Below are positions 45,146-56,585 of a DNA stretch of 64,000 bases, in pieces. A program made the translations under genes and the position numbers. Position 1 is the stretch's first letter, and each line of letters begins with the position of its first letter. Below the pieces are notes generated by a model that worked only from the letters and a program-made list of their open reading frames with translations, ran no database searches and was not told the DNA's origin. Source of the DNA: Ectobacillus sp. JY-23 (GTDB lineage Bacteria > Bacillota > Bacilli > Bacillales > Bacillaceae_G); the NCBI RefSeq assembly GCF_023022965.1, contig NZ_CP095462.1, positions 1,674,001 to 1,738,000 of the forward strand, written 5' to 3'.

Positions 45146-46963
45146 CTAGATACTCCTGTGGCTTTCAGAAGTAGTAATCTTATTATACTCTTCTCCAATT
45201 CTATTCCACGTGGCTGATCCTATAATTCCATCAGGTGTCAGACCAAATTGCTTTTGAAAAGCAATTACAGCACTTTGTGTGCCATTTCCAAAAATACCAT
45301 CTACTGTAGGTCTAGGTAGAGCTGTATAAATCTTAGAAATTACACTTAGATACTGTTGCATTAATAAAACATTTTCCCCTTGAGAGCCTATACGTAGAAG
45401 TATTCCAGGGTATGGCGGATACGTTTCAGACGGAGGAATACTTCCTATTGGGGGCCTAGGGATTTGAATATTTTGATCAATTCCTTTATACACTTTATAA
45501 AGCATCTCCCAAACAACAGGACCAACAATACCATCGGGCGTTAAGTTAAATGTTTTTTGAAAGTCTGTAACAGATGTTTTCGTTGTGGTTCTAAATGTTC
45601 CATCTCGTATTACAGGAGGTACAGTAGGATAAAACGCTGAGATTGTATTTAAGATAAATTGCAGTTGAGCAACATCGGCACCTTTTGAACCTTCTTTTAA
45701 AACCACGTTTGGTGGTGCTTCTCCTATGTCAATCCATTCGCCTTCACTTTGAAGTTCTCCAAGCTTCTTTACTGCTACGTATAAATAGGATATCTTATAC
45801 CATGTATCTTTACCAATTACCCCATCCTGCGGTAAACCGAAAATACCCTGAAATGTTTTTACCGCTTCAGTAGTGTCACTCCCAAACACTCCGTTGGAAT
45901 TTAATATTTGCGGAATAAGCGGATAGTTTGCTCGGATTCTATTCAAATATCTTTGCATAGATTGAACAGGGTAACCTTGACTCCCTTCCCGCAAAGGTGT
46001 TCCGGGATATGACTCGGTTACGCTAATTATATTAGTAACCTCCACTAATTCAATGTCATCAGGATAGTAATATTTAAGTATTTCAATGGGAGTCATGCCT
46101 TCTTCTGCAAGTGGGACTGTCCCCCACTGTGAAAGTCCGCCTGGACAAATTGACGTTGTACCGTTGCAAAATTGTGTGAAAAACGGCTCTTTTCGTCCCT
46201 TTCTTCGAACAAAGTTGTTAAATATACCGTCGACAATACTACTTATGTTTTCAAATATATCTCTACCCTCTACAAATGCTTGATCAACACTTGTTGAATT
46301 GGATATATCGAACTCGTATCCTCTTGATCTATACCATTCCGTGTATACCCTGTTTAATGTAAAAGTGATTTGAGCATATATATTCGCTTCAATAGCGGAT
46401 GGAGGCCAGGTTGGATAAATCTCGCTTGACGCTACATTTTTAATATAGTCGATGAATTTAACCCGAACATTTTTTGCTGGTGAATCGGGGCTAGCCAGAT
46501 GGACTGTAATATACTCAGGAATGGCTACATCACGCAGCACTTTAGGCTTTATTGAAGGAACCGTTTGTTTGCGGTTCACTTGGTTGAGAAGCCCGTGGGA
46601 TGAAATACTCACTTCCCTTACCAAATTGCTTTTTTCAAATGTTCTTGGTACAGGTGACATGTCTACAGGTAGTGTAGATACTATCGTATCAAATACCTGT
46701 ACACCACGAACAGCACTCGAAATAAACTTCTCTTTGTTAACTTCAACATCATATGTTGCATAATATGGACCTGGATTGTCGTGTCGCAACGTCTGTACTT
46801 TATCTGGCGCATGTAATGGCACTGCTTCAGTATTTCCGTTCTCCCCCGTTTCGAGCTGATAAAGAACCTTCCCACTGCTGTCTCTAATAACAACTTTTGC
46901 CACTGGCACAGGTAAAGTGCCGTTGCCGGTACGTACTTCTACTTTTATATATCCCAAGCCCAT
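45146..46963 (-). CDS. Multi-domain peptidoglycan-binding protein with SpoIID-like domain
   Basis: The 605-residue protein starts with a carboxypeptidase-regulatory/CNA-B-like beta domain (about 1-100). A SpoIID/LytB-like region follows (about 150-320, with IKNVASSEIYPTWPPSAIEANIYA and a VYTEWYRSRGYEFDI segment). Three PG_binding_1 repeats are at about 350-415, 435-505 and 535-600, each with an FQ..F/FQK.FGL(T/P).DG(V/I)(I/V)G signature. No classical signal peptide is visible. Proteins like this are probably spore-cortex or cell-wall associated; catalytic activity is uncertain. Confidence 0.75.
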   Translation of the reverse strand: MGLGYIKVEVRTGNGTLPVPVAKVVIRDSSGKVLYQLETGENGNTEAVPLHAPDKVQTLRHDNPGPYYATYDVEVNKEKFISSAVRGVQVFDTIVSTLPVDMSPVPRTFEKSNLVREVSISSHGLLNQVNRKQTVPSIKPKVLRDVAIPEYITVHLASPDSPAKNVRVKFIDYIKNVASSEIYPTWPPSAIEANIYAQITFTLNRVYTEWYRSRGYEFDISNSTSVDQAFVEGRDIFENISSIVDGIFNNFVRRKGRKEPFFTQFCNGTTSICPGGLSQWGTVPLAEEGMTPIEILKYYYPDDIELVEVTNIISVTESYPGTPLREGSQGYPVQSMQRYLNRIRANYPLIPQILNSNGVFGSDTTEAVKTFQGIFGLPQDGVIGKDTWYKISYLYVAVKKLGELQSEGEWIDIGEAPPNVVLKEGSKGADVAQLQFILNTISAFYPTVPPVIRDGTFRTTTKTSVTDFQKTFNLTPDGIVGPVVWEMLYKVYKGIDQNIQIPRPPIGSIPPSETYPPYPGILLRIGSQGENVLLMQQYLSVISKIYTALPRPTVDGIFGNGTQSAVIAFQKQFGLTPDGIIGSATWNRIGEEYNKITTSESHRSI

Positions 46964-47199
46964 TATATCCCCCCATATATTGCTTTTTAATATTGAACTT
47001 CATAAGTTATTATATTTTGTTGTTAATGTTATTATTTAAAATTGATGTACTTTACTCAACATCTTAGGTTCGTATATAAAAGTTTACGGGACAACCATGT
47101 TGGTTGCCCCGTAAACAAAAGCAGTTTATTTCCAGAGATACTTAACCATTAGAATACTGATTGAACGATATAGAAAGTCTCTCTCCTACCACCTAACCG
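46964..47199 (-). terminator. Intergenic region with terminator of the deacetylase gene
   Basis: At 47082-47116 a 15-bp stem (GTTTACGGG.CAACC / GGTTG.CCCGTAAAC, G-U on the minus strand) ends with four U. It follows the deacetylase gene by 84 bp. The rest is AT-rich. Confidence 0.7.
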
Positions 47200-47964
47200 C
47201 TACTTACTAGAAGGAACCGATCTATATCGCAACAATTCCGACACCCGTACAAATTGATATCCTTGCTTTTGTAGCGTAGGCAAAATAACCTTTAGGGCTT
47301 CGACTGTTTGCGTGCGATCTCCTCCCCCGTCATGTAGCAACACAATATCTCCGTTTCTGGCATGGGAAATGACATGATTGGCAATTACTTGTACACCTGG
47401 AGAAGACCAGTCCCTTGTATCCTGATGATAAGACCATAATATAACTGTGTAGCCATGGCGATTTGCTTCTGCGAGCAATGCATTGTCAATATAGCCTCCA
47501 GGTGGGCGAAAGAGCTTAGGTTGAGTTGGTTCATATTGTTGTAGTACATGATGAGCATTCAAAAATTCTGTGCGCAAGCGGTCAAATCCGTTTCGATTTT
47601 CATAAGGATGCGTCATCGTATGATTGCCAATCTCATGACCAGCCTGAATTACTTGCTGCGTGATGTGGGGATAGCGGTTGACGCGACTACCGATGGTAAA
47701 AAATGTGGCATGAGCATTGTATTGACGTAAAAGCGCCAAAATTTGAGGCGTATAAACAGGACTTGGTCCATCATCGAACGTCAGTGCAATGACCTTATTT
47801 TGTGTTGGCACCTCCCAGACCACTTTCCCAGTCGGTTCTACCTCCCTTCTTTTAATCATTTCTGCTGAAACGTTTACATTCATTAGCAATAGGCTTACAA
47901 AAAGAATACGCAAATATATATATTTCATGGCGGTAAGTACCTTTCTGCCTGATGTCTTATCCAT
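47200..47964 (-). CDS. Polysaccharide deacetylase (NodB family)
   Basis: The 254-residue precursor has a signal-like hydrophobic segment (LRILFVSLLLMNVNVSA), then a NodB domain: LTFDDGPS (motif 1, catalytic DD), GNHTMTHPY (motif 2, metal His), RPPGGYI (motif 3), WSYHQDTRDW and VLLHDGGGDRTQTV. It should remove N- or O-acetyl groups from an exported glycan, probably peptidoglycan; a PdaA/PdaB-type spore role is possible but not proved. Start alternatives are 47964 (AGGA five bases upstream) or 47928. Confidence 0.88.
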   Translation of the reverse strand: MDKTSGRKVLTAMKYIYLRILFVSLLLMNVNVSAEMIKRREVEPTGKVVWEVPTQNKVIALTFDDGPSPVYTPQILALLRQYNAHATFFTIGSRVNRYPHITQQVIQAGHEIGNHTMTHPYENRNGFDRLRTEFLNAHHVLQQYEPTQPKLFRPPGGYIDNALLAEANRHGYTVILWSYHQDTRDWSSPGVQVIANHVISHARNGDIVLLHDGGGDRTQTVEALKVILPTLQKQGYQFVRVSELLRYRSVPSSK

Positions 47965-48110
47965 ACTGTTCCTGAAAACTCATAATGAAATACTATAATA
48001 TGATTACCCTATTTGGGATTTAAAGGAACTTTATTATACGGTCACAGAAAGAATAATTCTAAAGGTTAAGCGGACATTAGTAGTAATCAACTATGGAAAG
48101 GAAGATTGAA

Positions 48111-48623
48111 TTGAAACGAATAGCTTCTTTATTTGTTATTATATGTGCCACTTTGTCTGTATGGACAGGTCAAGCTTTTGCAGCTGAATCTAAATTTCTT
48201 CAAGCAACGAAAGCTGTGGAGCCTCTACATACAGATCAGATTAAGGTAGGAACCACATTGCGATACCACGTTATGGTTCGCTCTAAGGTCTCTCAGGCTT
48301 TAGCAAAAGCAAATATAACAGACCGCATTCCGGCTGGTACAGAATATGTACCCGGAAGTATGAAGCTAGATGGCGTACCTCTAACAGACGCTGTCGATCA
48401 AGATGCAGGAAGATTAGAGGAAAATCAAATCATCTTTGTAGAACTCGGTTCTCTAAAACCTTTGCAATCGCACAAGCTGACATTTGATGTTACTATTACT
48501 AAAAAGCAAAAGATTTCAAATCGAGCTTTTGTGCAACATAGCGGCCCACAAAGCGCAGCAAGAATTGCATATGTGACACCTACTAACGTGGCAGTGGTTG
48601 AAGAAGATTACATCGCAAAATAA
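48111..48623 (+). CDS. Secreted DUF11-type repeat protein
   Basis: From a TTG at 48111 with AAAGGAAG six bases upstream (better than the ATG at 48093), the 170-residue protein has a signal peptide ending AFA-AES. A single DUF11-like beta-sandwich follows: VEPLHTDQIKVGTTLRYHVMV...ITDRIPAGTEYVPGSMKLDG...LGSLKPLQSHKLTFDVTI. Such domains occur in surface proteins. It is the only plus-strand gene in this stretch. Confidence 0.78.
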   Translation: MKRIASLFVIICATLSVWTGQAFAAESKFLQATKAVEPLHTDQIKVGTTLRYHVMVRSKVSQALAKANITDRIPAGTEYVPGSMKLDGVPLTDAVDQDAGRLEENQIIFVELGSLKPLQSHKLTFDVTITKKQKISNRAFVQHSGPQSAARIAYVTPTNVAVVEEDYIAK

Positions 48624-48635
48624 AAAGAATGTAGT

Positions 48636-48667
48636 AAAAAAGCCGACACATACAGCGTCGGTTTTTT
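48636..48667. terminator. Bidirectional terminator between the DUF11 gene and the ger operon
   Basis: A short CCGAC/GTCGG stem flanked by A and T runs separates convergent genes. Confidence 0.75.
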
Positions 48668-48681
48668 GTATGCACTCTAAT

Positions 48682-49782
48682 TCAATCCGCAGTTTGCAGC
48701 CTTTTCTTTATAAGAGCTACAAATAAAAGAAGCGAGGGGATTATAATTTGAAAAGGAATGTGCAAATAATACGGAACAAATTCGAATCCTATCTTAAGAT
48801 GCTCTAGAAAGTTTGAAGCCATCGTAAAAGAAATGGTTAAAATGAGTAATCCAATTACTACAGCAACCCGCTTTTGATTTTTCACTTTTAATAAATCAGA
48901 TATACCAACAACTGCACAATAAAAAAAGACAGAAATCTTAAAGAATCCCAATATCACAATAATGGTAACAACAAATGCACCTAACCTAGTCACAAAATTG
49001 GCAATATCTATAAGTGAAACCGATGATAGGATAGGAAAATGAAGCTGCTGTACACTTTTTTCCCCTAAAATCATCACGTGCCAAGCGGATGAGAAGCTTA
49101 AATAGATGCCGCTGCATAACAAAGCAAGCCAGCCAACCTTTCGTGCTTGATTGGATTTTTTCAAAAAAGGCAGCAACATTGTAAAAGCTACCATCTCTCC
49201 AAACGGTACAGTTACAACTGTTGGAAACAGGCTTTTCATAATGGGTTTCCAATCGTACATTACAATGGGAAGCAGGTTATTGAGATGTGCGAGATGAGTC
49301 AATGCTTCTAACAAGATCAGTGTAATCAATATTGTCATGGTAAAAGCAAAACAAAGAGTTGCTAATCGCCCCATCACCTTTAGCCCGTGCATAATGAGAT
49401 ACGTGGTGCTTACAATCATAAAAAGTGCGATAAGAAACAGAGGTGTTTGATTGTATGCTGTTATGATAAGCAAAGATGAAAAATCACGTAGAACACGCGC
49501 CGATAAATAAATGAAATACAATACATATAAAACTCCAATTGTCCATCCGATGTATTTCCCCATAATTTTTTGTGCGTAGCTTGTGAGAGGAAGAGTTGGA
49601 TAGTACTTATACAGTGACGTATACAGGAAATACAGGATACAACCAATGACGGTCCCAAGAAGCACCGTCATCCATCCTTGTTTACCAGCATCTTTACCAA
49701 CATCGAATAGAAGGGCGCTTCCTAATTCAAATAACATGATGAGGCAAAACAATTGTAATCCATCAATCTTATTTTTGGACAT
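48682..49782 (-). CDS. Germinant receptor B subunit (GerAB/GerKB-type permease)
   Basis: A 366-residue protein with ten predicted membrane helices of the spore-germination APC-superfamily permease type (N-terminus KIDGLQLFCLIMLFELGSALLF). The B subunit binds the germinant in the spore inner membrane. It is the third gene of an A-C-B operon, 18 bp after the C subunit gene. Which germinant is sensed cannot be told. Confidence 0.92.
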   Translation of the reverse strand: MSKNKIDGLQLFCLIMLFELGSALLFDVGKDAGKQGWMTVLLGTVIGCILYFLYTSLYKYYPTLPLTSYAQKIMGKYIGWTIGVLYVLYFIYLSARVLRDFSSLLIITAYNQTPLFLIALFMIVSTTYLIMHGLKVMGRLATLCFAFTMTILITLILLEALTHLAHLNNLLPIVMYDWKPIMKSLFPTVVTVPFGEMVAFTMLLPFLKKSNQARKVGWLALLCSGIYLSFSSAWHVMILGEKSVQQLHFPILSSVSLIDIANFVTRLGAFVVTIIVILGFFKISVFFYCAVVGISDLLKVKNQKRVAVVIGLLILTISFTMASNFLEHLKIGFEFVPYYLHIPFQIIIPSLLLFVALIKKRLQTAD

Positions 49783-49800
49783 CTTGCATACCCTCCTATA

Positions 49801-50997
49801 TTAATTCATATTCGCTTCTTCTCGAATACCTGCATGCTCTAGAGATACATCAACGACTACCTGTAACTTTGCTTTCTTTTCTAATTCGTACCATTCATTT
49901 TTATATTTTTCCCATTGTTGCGGGTGTTGTGTATGCAACGCATAACCAAAAGCAAATACGCCGCTTTCATGCGCTTGGCTTTCCCGTACAGAATCCATAA
50001 ATTCGTCTCGAATTGTTACTTCTACTTCATGTTCTATTTTTTTTAATGCCTCTGGCTTGCTTAAGTCGTATGCACACGATGCTTCATTAATAAATCCCTT
50101 CAATTTTATCCGTGCCGTTATATGAGGGATACCTTGCTTCATTACCACCTGCTTTTTAACTTTAGAGAAGTTGATAGCCAAAGATGCATATGCGTGTTCA
50201 CCGCAAGGAACTGTAATGTGAGCTGCCTTAAATTGATTGAAAGCTATAACAAGCGATCTTGACTCCTTTTCATCCAACCAATGTACAAGCTTTCCTTTTT
50301 TAAATAATCCCATACCTTTCATAATGGGGATAGCAGGCTCTGCTTTTTCTGTATTGTCTTTCTTTTTTGCTTGTTCTTTGTTCTTTGTAAGTTCTATCCC
50401 GTTTACTGCTAAATCATCACCAGGACGTGTATATAACATGAGATCATGAACAGTGGCATTGAAATACGAGCCAAGAATATCCTGGGCATTTTTGATTTGA
50501 TAAAAAAAGGAAACACCCGTTATTGTGTCCAATGGCGTAAGAGATTGTAAAATCTGTTCTGCCGTTGTGTTACGCGCGATGACAACAGAGGTTTTTAGTG
50601 GTATCCCTGTATTACGAGACATAAAATCAACCACCTTCAATATATTGTCTCTAGCGGTATTTTCATCAACAACAATCATGGTGGTATGCGAGTAAAATCC
50701 TTTTCGCGAAAGCTTCACTGAGGTACTTTTCATTGCTTCAATGAGCGTACGTCCTTCACCGGTATAATTTACGAAGGGCACACCGTCTCCGCCTCCGCCT
50801 GTTGTTCCCGCAGCACTTGCTTTGGGCTTCACGACCTGAAGAGTTACACGATATGTATCCTTTTCTACCGCAGGCTTATCAATGCCTATCGCAACTACTA
50901 ATGCAAGTCTATTTAATTCTGCATAATTGCCACAGCCAGAAAGCAAGAACATACACAAAGCAATTGTGCTTAAGCTGAGAATTGTTTTAACTTTCAT
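49801..50997 (-). CDS. Germinant receptor C subunit (GerAC-type lipoprotein)
   Basis: A lipoprotein with signal peptide and lipobox LLSGC (Cys about residue 22 from the ATG at 50997), followed by the Ger(x)C domains. The frame also permits GTG starts up to 51009. The start overlaps the A-subunit stop, so synthesis is coupled. It contributes to the outer face of the receptor in the spore inner membrane. Confidence 0.92.
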   Translation of the reverse strand: MKVKTILSLSTIALCMFLLSGCGNYAELNRLALVVAIGIDKPAVEKDTYRVTLQVVKPKASAAGTTGGGGDGVPFVNYTGEGRTLIEAMKSTSVKLSRKGFYSHTTMIVVDENTARDNILKVVDFMSRNTGIPLKTSVVIARNTTAEQILQSLTPLDTITGVSFFYQIKNAQDILGSYFNATVHDLMLYTRPGDDLAVNGIELTKNKEQAKKKDNTEKAEPAIPIMKGMGLFKKGKLVHWLDEKESRSLVIAFNQFKAAHITVPCGEHAYASLAINFSKVKKQVVMKQGIPHITARIKLKGFINEASCAYDLSKPEALKKIEHEVEVTIRDEFMDSVRESQAHESGVFAFGYALHTQHPQQWEKYKNEWYELEKKAKLQVVVDVSLEHAGIREEANMN

Positions 50998-52495
50998 CTT
51001 CTTCACCACTTAATTGTCCCATACGCATTTTATTTCCTCGTCGACCTGTTGAAGGGCGCTTCCTTAAAAAAGGAATTGGCAAACGCAAAAAAGTATCTTT
51101 TTGCTCATCTAGTATAAACGGCGTAACCGGTGTTAAATACGGTACACCGAATGAGCTGATTGTACATATATATGTCCCTAATACTAGCAGAAATAAAACA
51201 ATCCCATACAAGCCTAAAAAACCAGCTGTAAGCATTGAAAGAAAGCGAAGCAAGCGCGCGGTGATTGTGATATTGTAATATGGAATGGTTAAGCTGGCGA
51301 TGGCTGTCAGAGATACAACGATGATAGTCGCAGCTGAAACCACACCTGCTTGTACTGCAGTTTGACCCAAAATCAATGCTCCTACAATAGCACCAGCTTG
51401 TCCTACAGCTCTTGGCATGCGAATACCGGCTTCTCGAAGCAGCTCGAATGCGATTTCCATCATAAAAGCTTCTACAATGGTAGGAAACGGTACCCCTTCA
51501 CGTTGGGAAGCAATATTGATTACAAGCGCCGTTGGTAGCATCGCCTGATGTTGTGTTGTAAGAGCAATATAAATGGCAGGTGCTAACATAGCGGCAAAAA
51601 AAGCTCCAATTCGAAGAATACGTAGAAGTGAACTAATGTCATAGTGCTGATAATAATCTTCTGGCGACTGGAAAAATTGAAAAAATGTCGCCGGTGCAAT
51701 CAAAGCAAAGGGAGTGCCATTGATAATAATAGCTACACGTCCTTCTAACAAATTAGCCGTTACTACATCGGGTCTTTCTGTATTTAGAATCGTTGGGAAA
51801 AGAGAAAACTTTTTGTCTTGTATAAAAGGTTCTAAGTAGCCTGATTCTAAAATGGCATCTATTGATATAGCTTTTAATCTTTTTTTCACTGCAGAAACCA
51901 GCGAAGGTTTAGCGATATCCTGAATATATAAAATGGCCAAATCTGTATGAGTTACCTGACCGATTTGTAAAGCGTCAATGCGTAATTGCGGGTCTGTCAT
52001 GCGCATACGAATAAGAGCTGTATTGGTCCGCAGTGATTCAGTGAAGCTATCTTTTGGACCGCGAACCAAAGTCTGTGTAGTTGACTCAGCAATGGACCGC
52101 CCCTCTACTTTACGAGTTCCTGCTAGCATAGCTTCAGCTACTCCATCTAGGAGGATAATCGTATTTCCTGCTAAAACCGACCGCAGCGTATTATCCCAAT
52201 TCGTTTCGGTCTTTATATCTGAAATAGCTATCGTATCTTCGTTTAAGTAACGAAACAGCATCGAGAAGCTTAATCTCTCCGTATTTTTAAGAGTTTGAAT
52301 AGGAGCAATAATGAATTGTTGAATCATTTCCGTATTAGAAATACCATCAATATGAATCACAGCCACCCGATTTTCTCCTACATCAAATCTGCGTAAAATT
52401 AAATCTGAACAATTTCCCAAATAAGATTGAATCTCTTCAATATTTTGTTCTAAGTCGTTTAAGAGCGCTTGTTGCCGATGCTGCAAATCTTTCAT
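50987..52495 (-). CDS. Germinant receptor A subunit (GerAA/SpoVAF family)
   Basis: A 502-residue protein: a large soluble N-terminal region (1-290), then several membrane helices and a short basic, Ser/Glu-ending C-tail. Family motifs include RFLNEDTIAISDI, LLEGRVAIIINGTPFALIAPATF and REGVPFPTIVEAFMMEIAFELLREAG. It forms the oligomeric channel-like part of the receptor. First gene of the ger operon; forespore sigma-G control is usual, but I could not fix the promoter. Confidence 0.93.
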   Translation of the reverse strand: MKDLQHRQQALLNDLEQNIEEIQSYLGNCSDLILRRFDVGENRVAVIHIDGISNTEMIQQFIIAPIQTLKNTERLSFSMLFRYLNEDTIAISDIKTETNWDNTLRSVLAGNTIILLDGVAEAMLAGTRKVEGRSIAESTTQTLVRGPKDSFTESLRTNTALIRMRMTDPQLRIDALQIGQVTHTDLAILYIQDIAKPSLVSAVKKRLKAISIDAILESGYLEPFIQDKKFSLFPTILNTERPDVVTANLLEGRVAIIINGTPFALIAPATFFQFFQSPEDYYQHYDISSLLRILRIGAFFAAMLAPAIYIALTTQHQAMLPTALVINIASQREGVPFPTIVEAFMMEIAFELLREAGIRMPRAVGQAGAIVGALILGQTAVQAGVVSAATIIVVSLTAIASLTIPYYNITITARLLRFLSMLTAGFLGLYGIVLFLLVLGTYICTISSFGVPYLTPVTPFILDEQKDTFLRLPIPFLRKRPSTGRRGNKMRMGQLSGEEDES

Positions 52496-52608
52496 ATCTC
52501 AACCTCTTCACCAATAGTTAGGACTTATTATTTCATATGTTTACCAATATTTTTATTATTTGTTGAAATGAGCTGAACTATGTAAGTTACATACCGTTCT
52601 CATCATAC

Positions 52609-52652
52609 AAAAGGTATCCTAACAGGTTATACAACCCTTAAGGATACCTTTT
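52609..52652 (-). terminator. Terminator after ldh
   Basis: AAAAGGTATCCT pairs perfectly with AGGATACCTTTT; the 20-nt loop contains a smaller GGTT/AACC hairpin. Confidence 0.85.
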
Positions 52653-52662
52653 ATAAATCATT

Positions 52663-55267
<2,605 letters not shown>

Positions 55268-55286
55268 TCATATCATCTCCGTTCTT

Positions 55287-55302
55287 TTGTAATATGTTCA
55301 CC
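55287..55302 (-). promoter_or_regulatory. Possible Rex operator upstream of lctP
   Basis: TTGTAATATGTTCACC resembles a degenerate Rex box (TTGTGAA...TTCACAA). In B. subtilis Rex controls lctP-ldh in response to NADH. The match is partial and its position, 20 bp before the start codon, is close, so confidence is low. Confidence 0.3.
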
Positions 55303-55525
55303 CTTCACCTGAGACTTTTAGCAGATGAGGCTCTGCGCGTAGTTTGTGCGCAATGGATTATGAATATACAAAAAAGAGGAGACATTCATTGTCGTAGTGC
55401 ACTCTGTAATCGAATTGTGGCGGACTATAGTTTTCCTATGAAATGTATATTACTATCATATGTACCACACTATAAATGAAAGGTTGATTATCTGCCCTCT
55501 TATCCTTAAATAAAGGAGAAAAGAA

Positions 55526-56515
55526 ATGAAAAAGAACATGCTTCTATTGTTCAGTTTGTTATTGTTTATATTTCACACAACTACCGCTCATGCAACAGAA
55601 AGTGAGCCACGTAACATTTATACAGTAAAACAGGGAGATTCTTTAGCACAGGTGGCACATCAATATCACACTTCTGTAGAAATAGTAAAAGCAATAAATG
55701 GCCTACAATCAGACTCTCTAGTACCCGGTCAGAAGCTATGGGTGCCAGTCATGCATATCACTACTGTTGAAGATACGTTGGAATCTCTCTCATCTATGTA
55801 TCATATTTCACCAACAACAATTAAAGCAGTAAATGGTCTCTCTTCAAACCAATTGTATATCGGTCAAAAATTAAAAATTATCCCTGCAAACATGACCATG
55901 CAAGGACAGCACATTCTTATGACAAAGGAAGAATTTAAGAATTGGTTATGGCATCATAGATTTAATAGAAGAGTACGTATCATTCAGCAGCATCATACGT
56001 GGATTCCCTCTTACCAGCATTTTAATGGAAGCAATCATTTTAGATTGTTGCAAGGAATGGAGAATTATCATATTAAAAGAAACGGCTGGAAAAACATTGC
56101 GCAGCATATTACCACCTTCCCAGACGGCAAAATCGCAGTGTCCAGGTCTTTCAATATAGATCCGGAAGGCTCAATCGGAGCACAAGCCAATGCGGGCGGG
56201 CTGGCGATTGAAAATGTTGGGAATTTCGATGTTGACTATGATGTAATGAGTACAGCACAAAAAGAAACAATCATCTATATCACTGCTTTACTGTGTATCA
56301 AATTTGGGTTGACTCCTTCCGTTGAAAGTATTACCTACCATCATTGGTGGGATTATGATACAGGAGAACGGGTATTAGACAACACAAAAGATCATGAGGT
56401 AAAAACGTGTCCTGGTACGAATTTTTTTGGTGGTAACTCCACCAGACATGCCTTACAAAACTTTTACCCTCTTGTTTCAAACAAGATGCAGGAATTAATC
56501 CGTTCTAATGAATAA
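55526..56515 (+). CDS. LysM-containing N-acetylmuramoyl-L-alanine amidase
   Basis: The 329-residue precursor has a signal peptide (cleavage after AHA), two LysM repeats (about 31-75 and 78-121) and an amidase_2-type catalytic domain (about 150-315). Zinc/catalytic residues are in QQHHTW, YHHWWDYD and KTCPG. It should cleave the stem peptide from glycan strands, presumably in cell-wall turnover. The ATG has AAAGGAG. Confidence 0.88.
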   Translation: MKKNMLLLFSLLLFIFHTTTAHATESEPRNIYTVKQGDSLAQVAHQYHTSVEIVKAINGLQSDSLVPGQKLWVPVMHITTVEDTLESLSSMYHISPTTIKAVNGLSSNQLYIGQKLKIIPANMTMQGQHILMTKEEFKNWLWHHRFNRRVRIIQQHHTWIPSYQHFNGSNHFRLLQGMENYHIKRNGWKNIAQHITTFPDGKIAVSRSFNIDPEGSIGAQANAGGLAIENVGNFDVDYDVMSTAQKETIIYITALLCIKFGLTPSVESITYHHWWDYDTGERVLDNTKDHEVKTCPGTNFFGGNSTRHALQNFYPLVSNKMQELIRSNE

Positions 56516-56538
56516 TCTGATGTAGCAGCGTTTAGATC

Positions 56539-56583
56539 AAAAAAAGAAAAACTGCCGAAGTATCACACAGTTTTTCTTTTTTT
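56539..56583. terminator. Bidirectional terminator between amidase and L,D-transpeptidase genes
   Basis: A 16-bp A/T-rich stem (core GAAAAACTG / CAGTTTTTC) lies between convergent genes. Confidence 0.8.
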
Positions 56584-56585
56584 GC

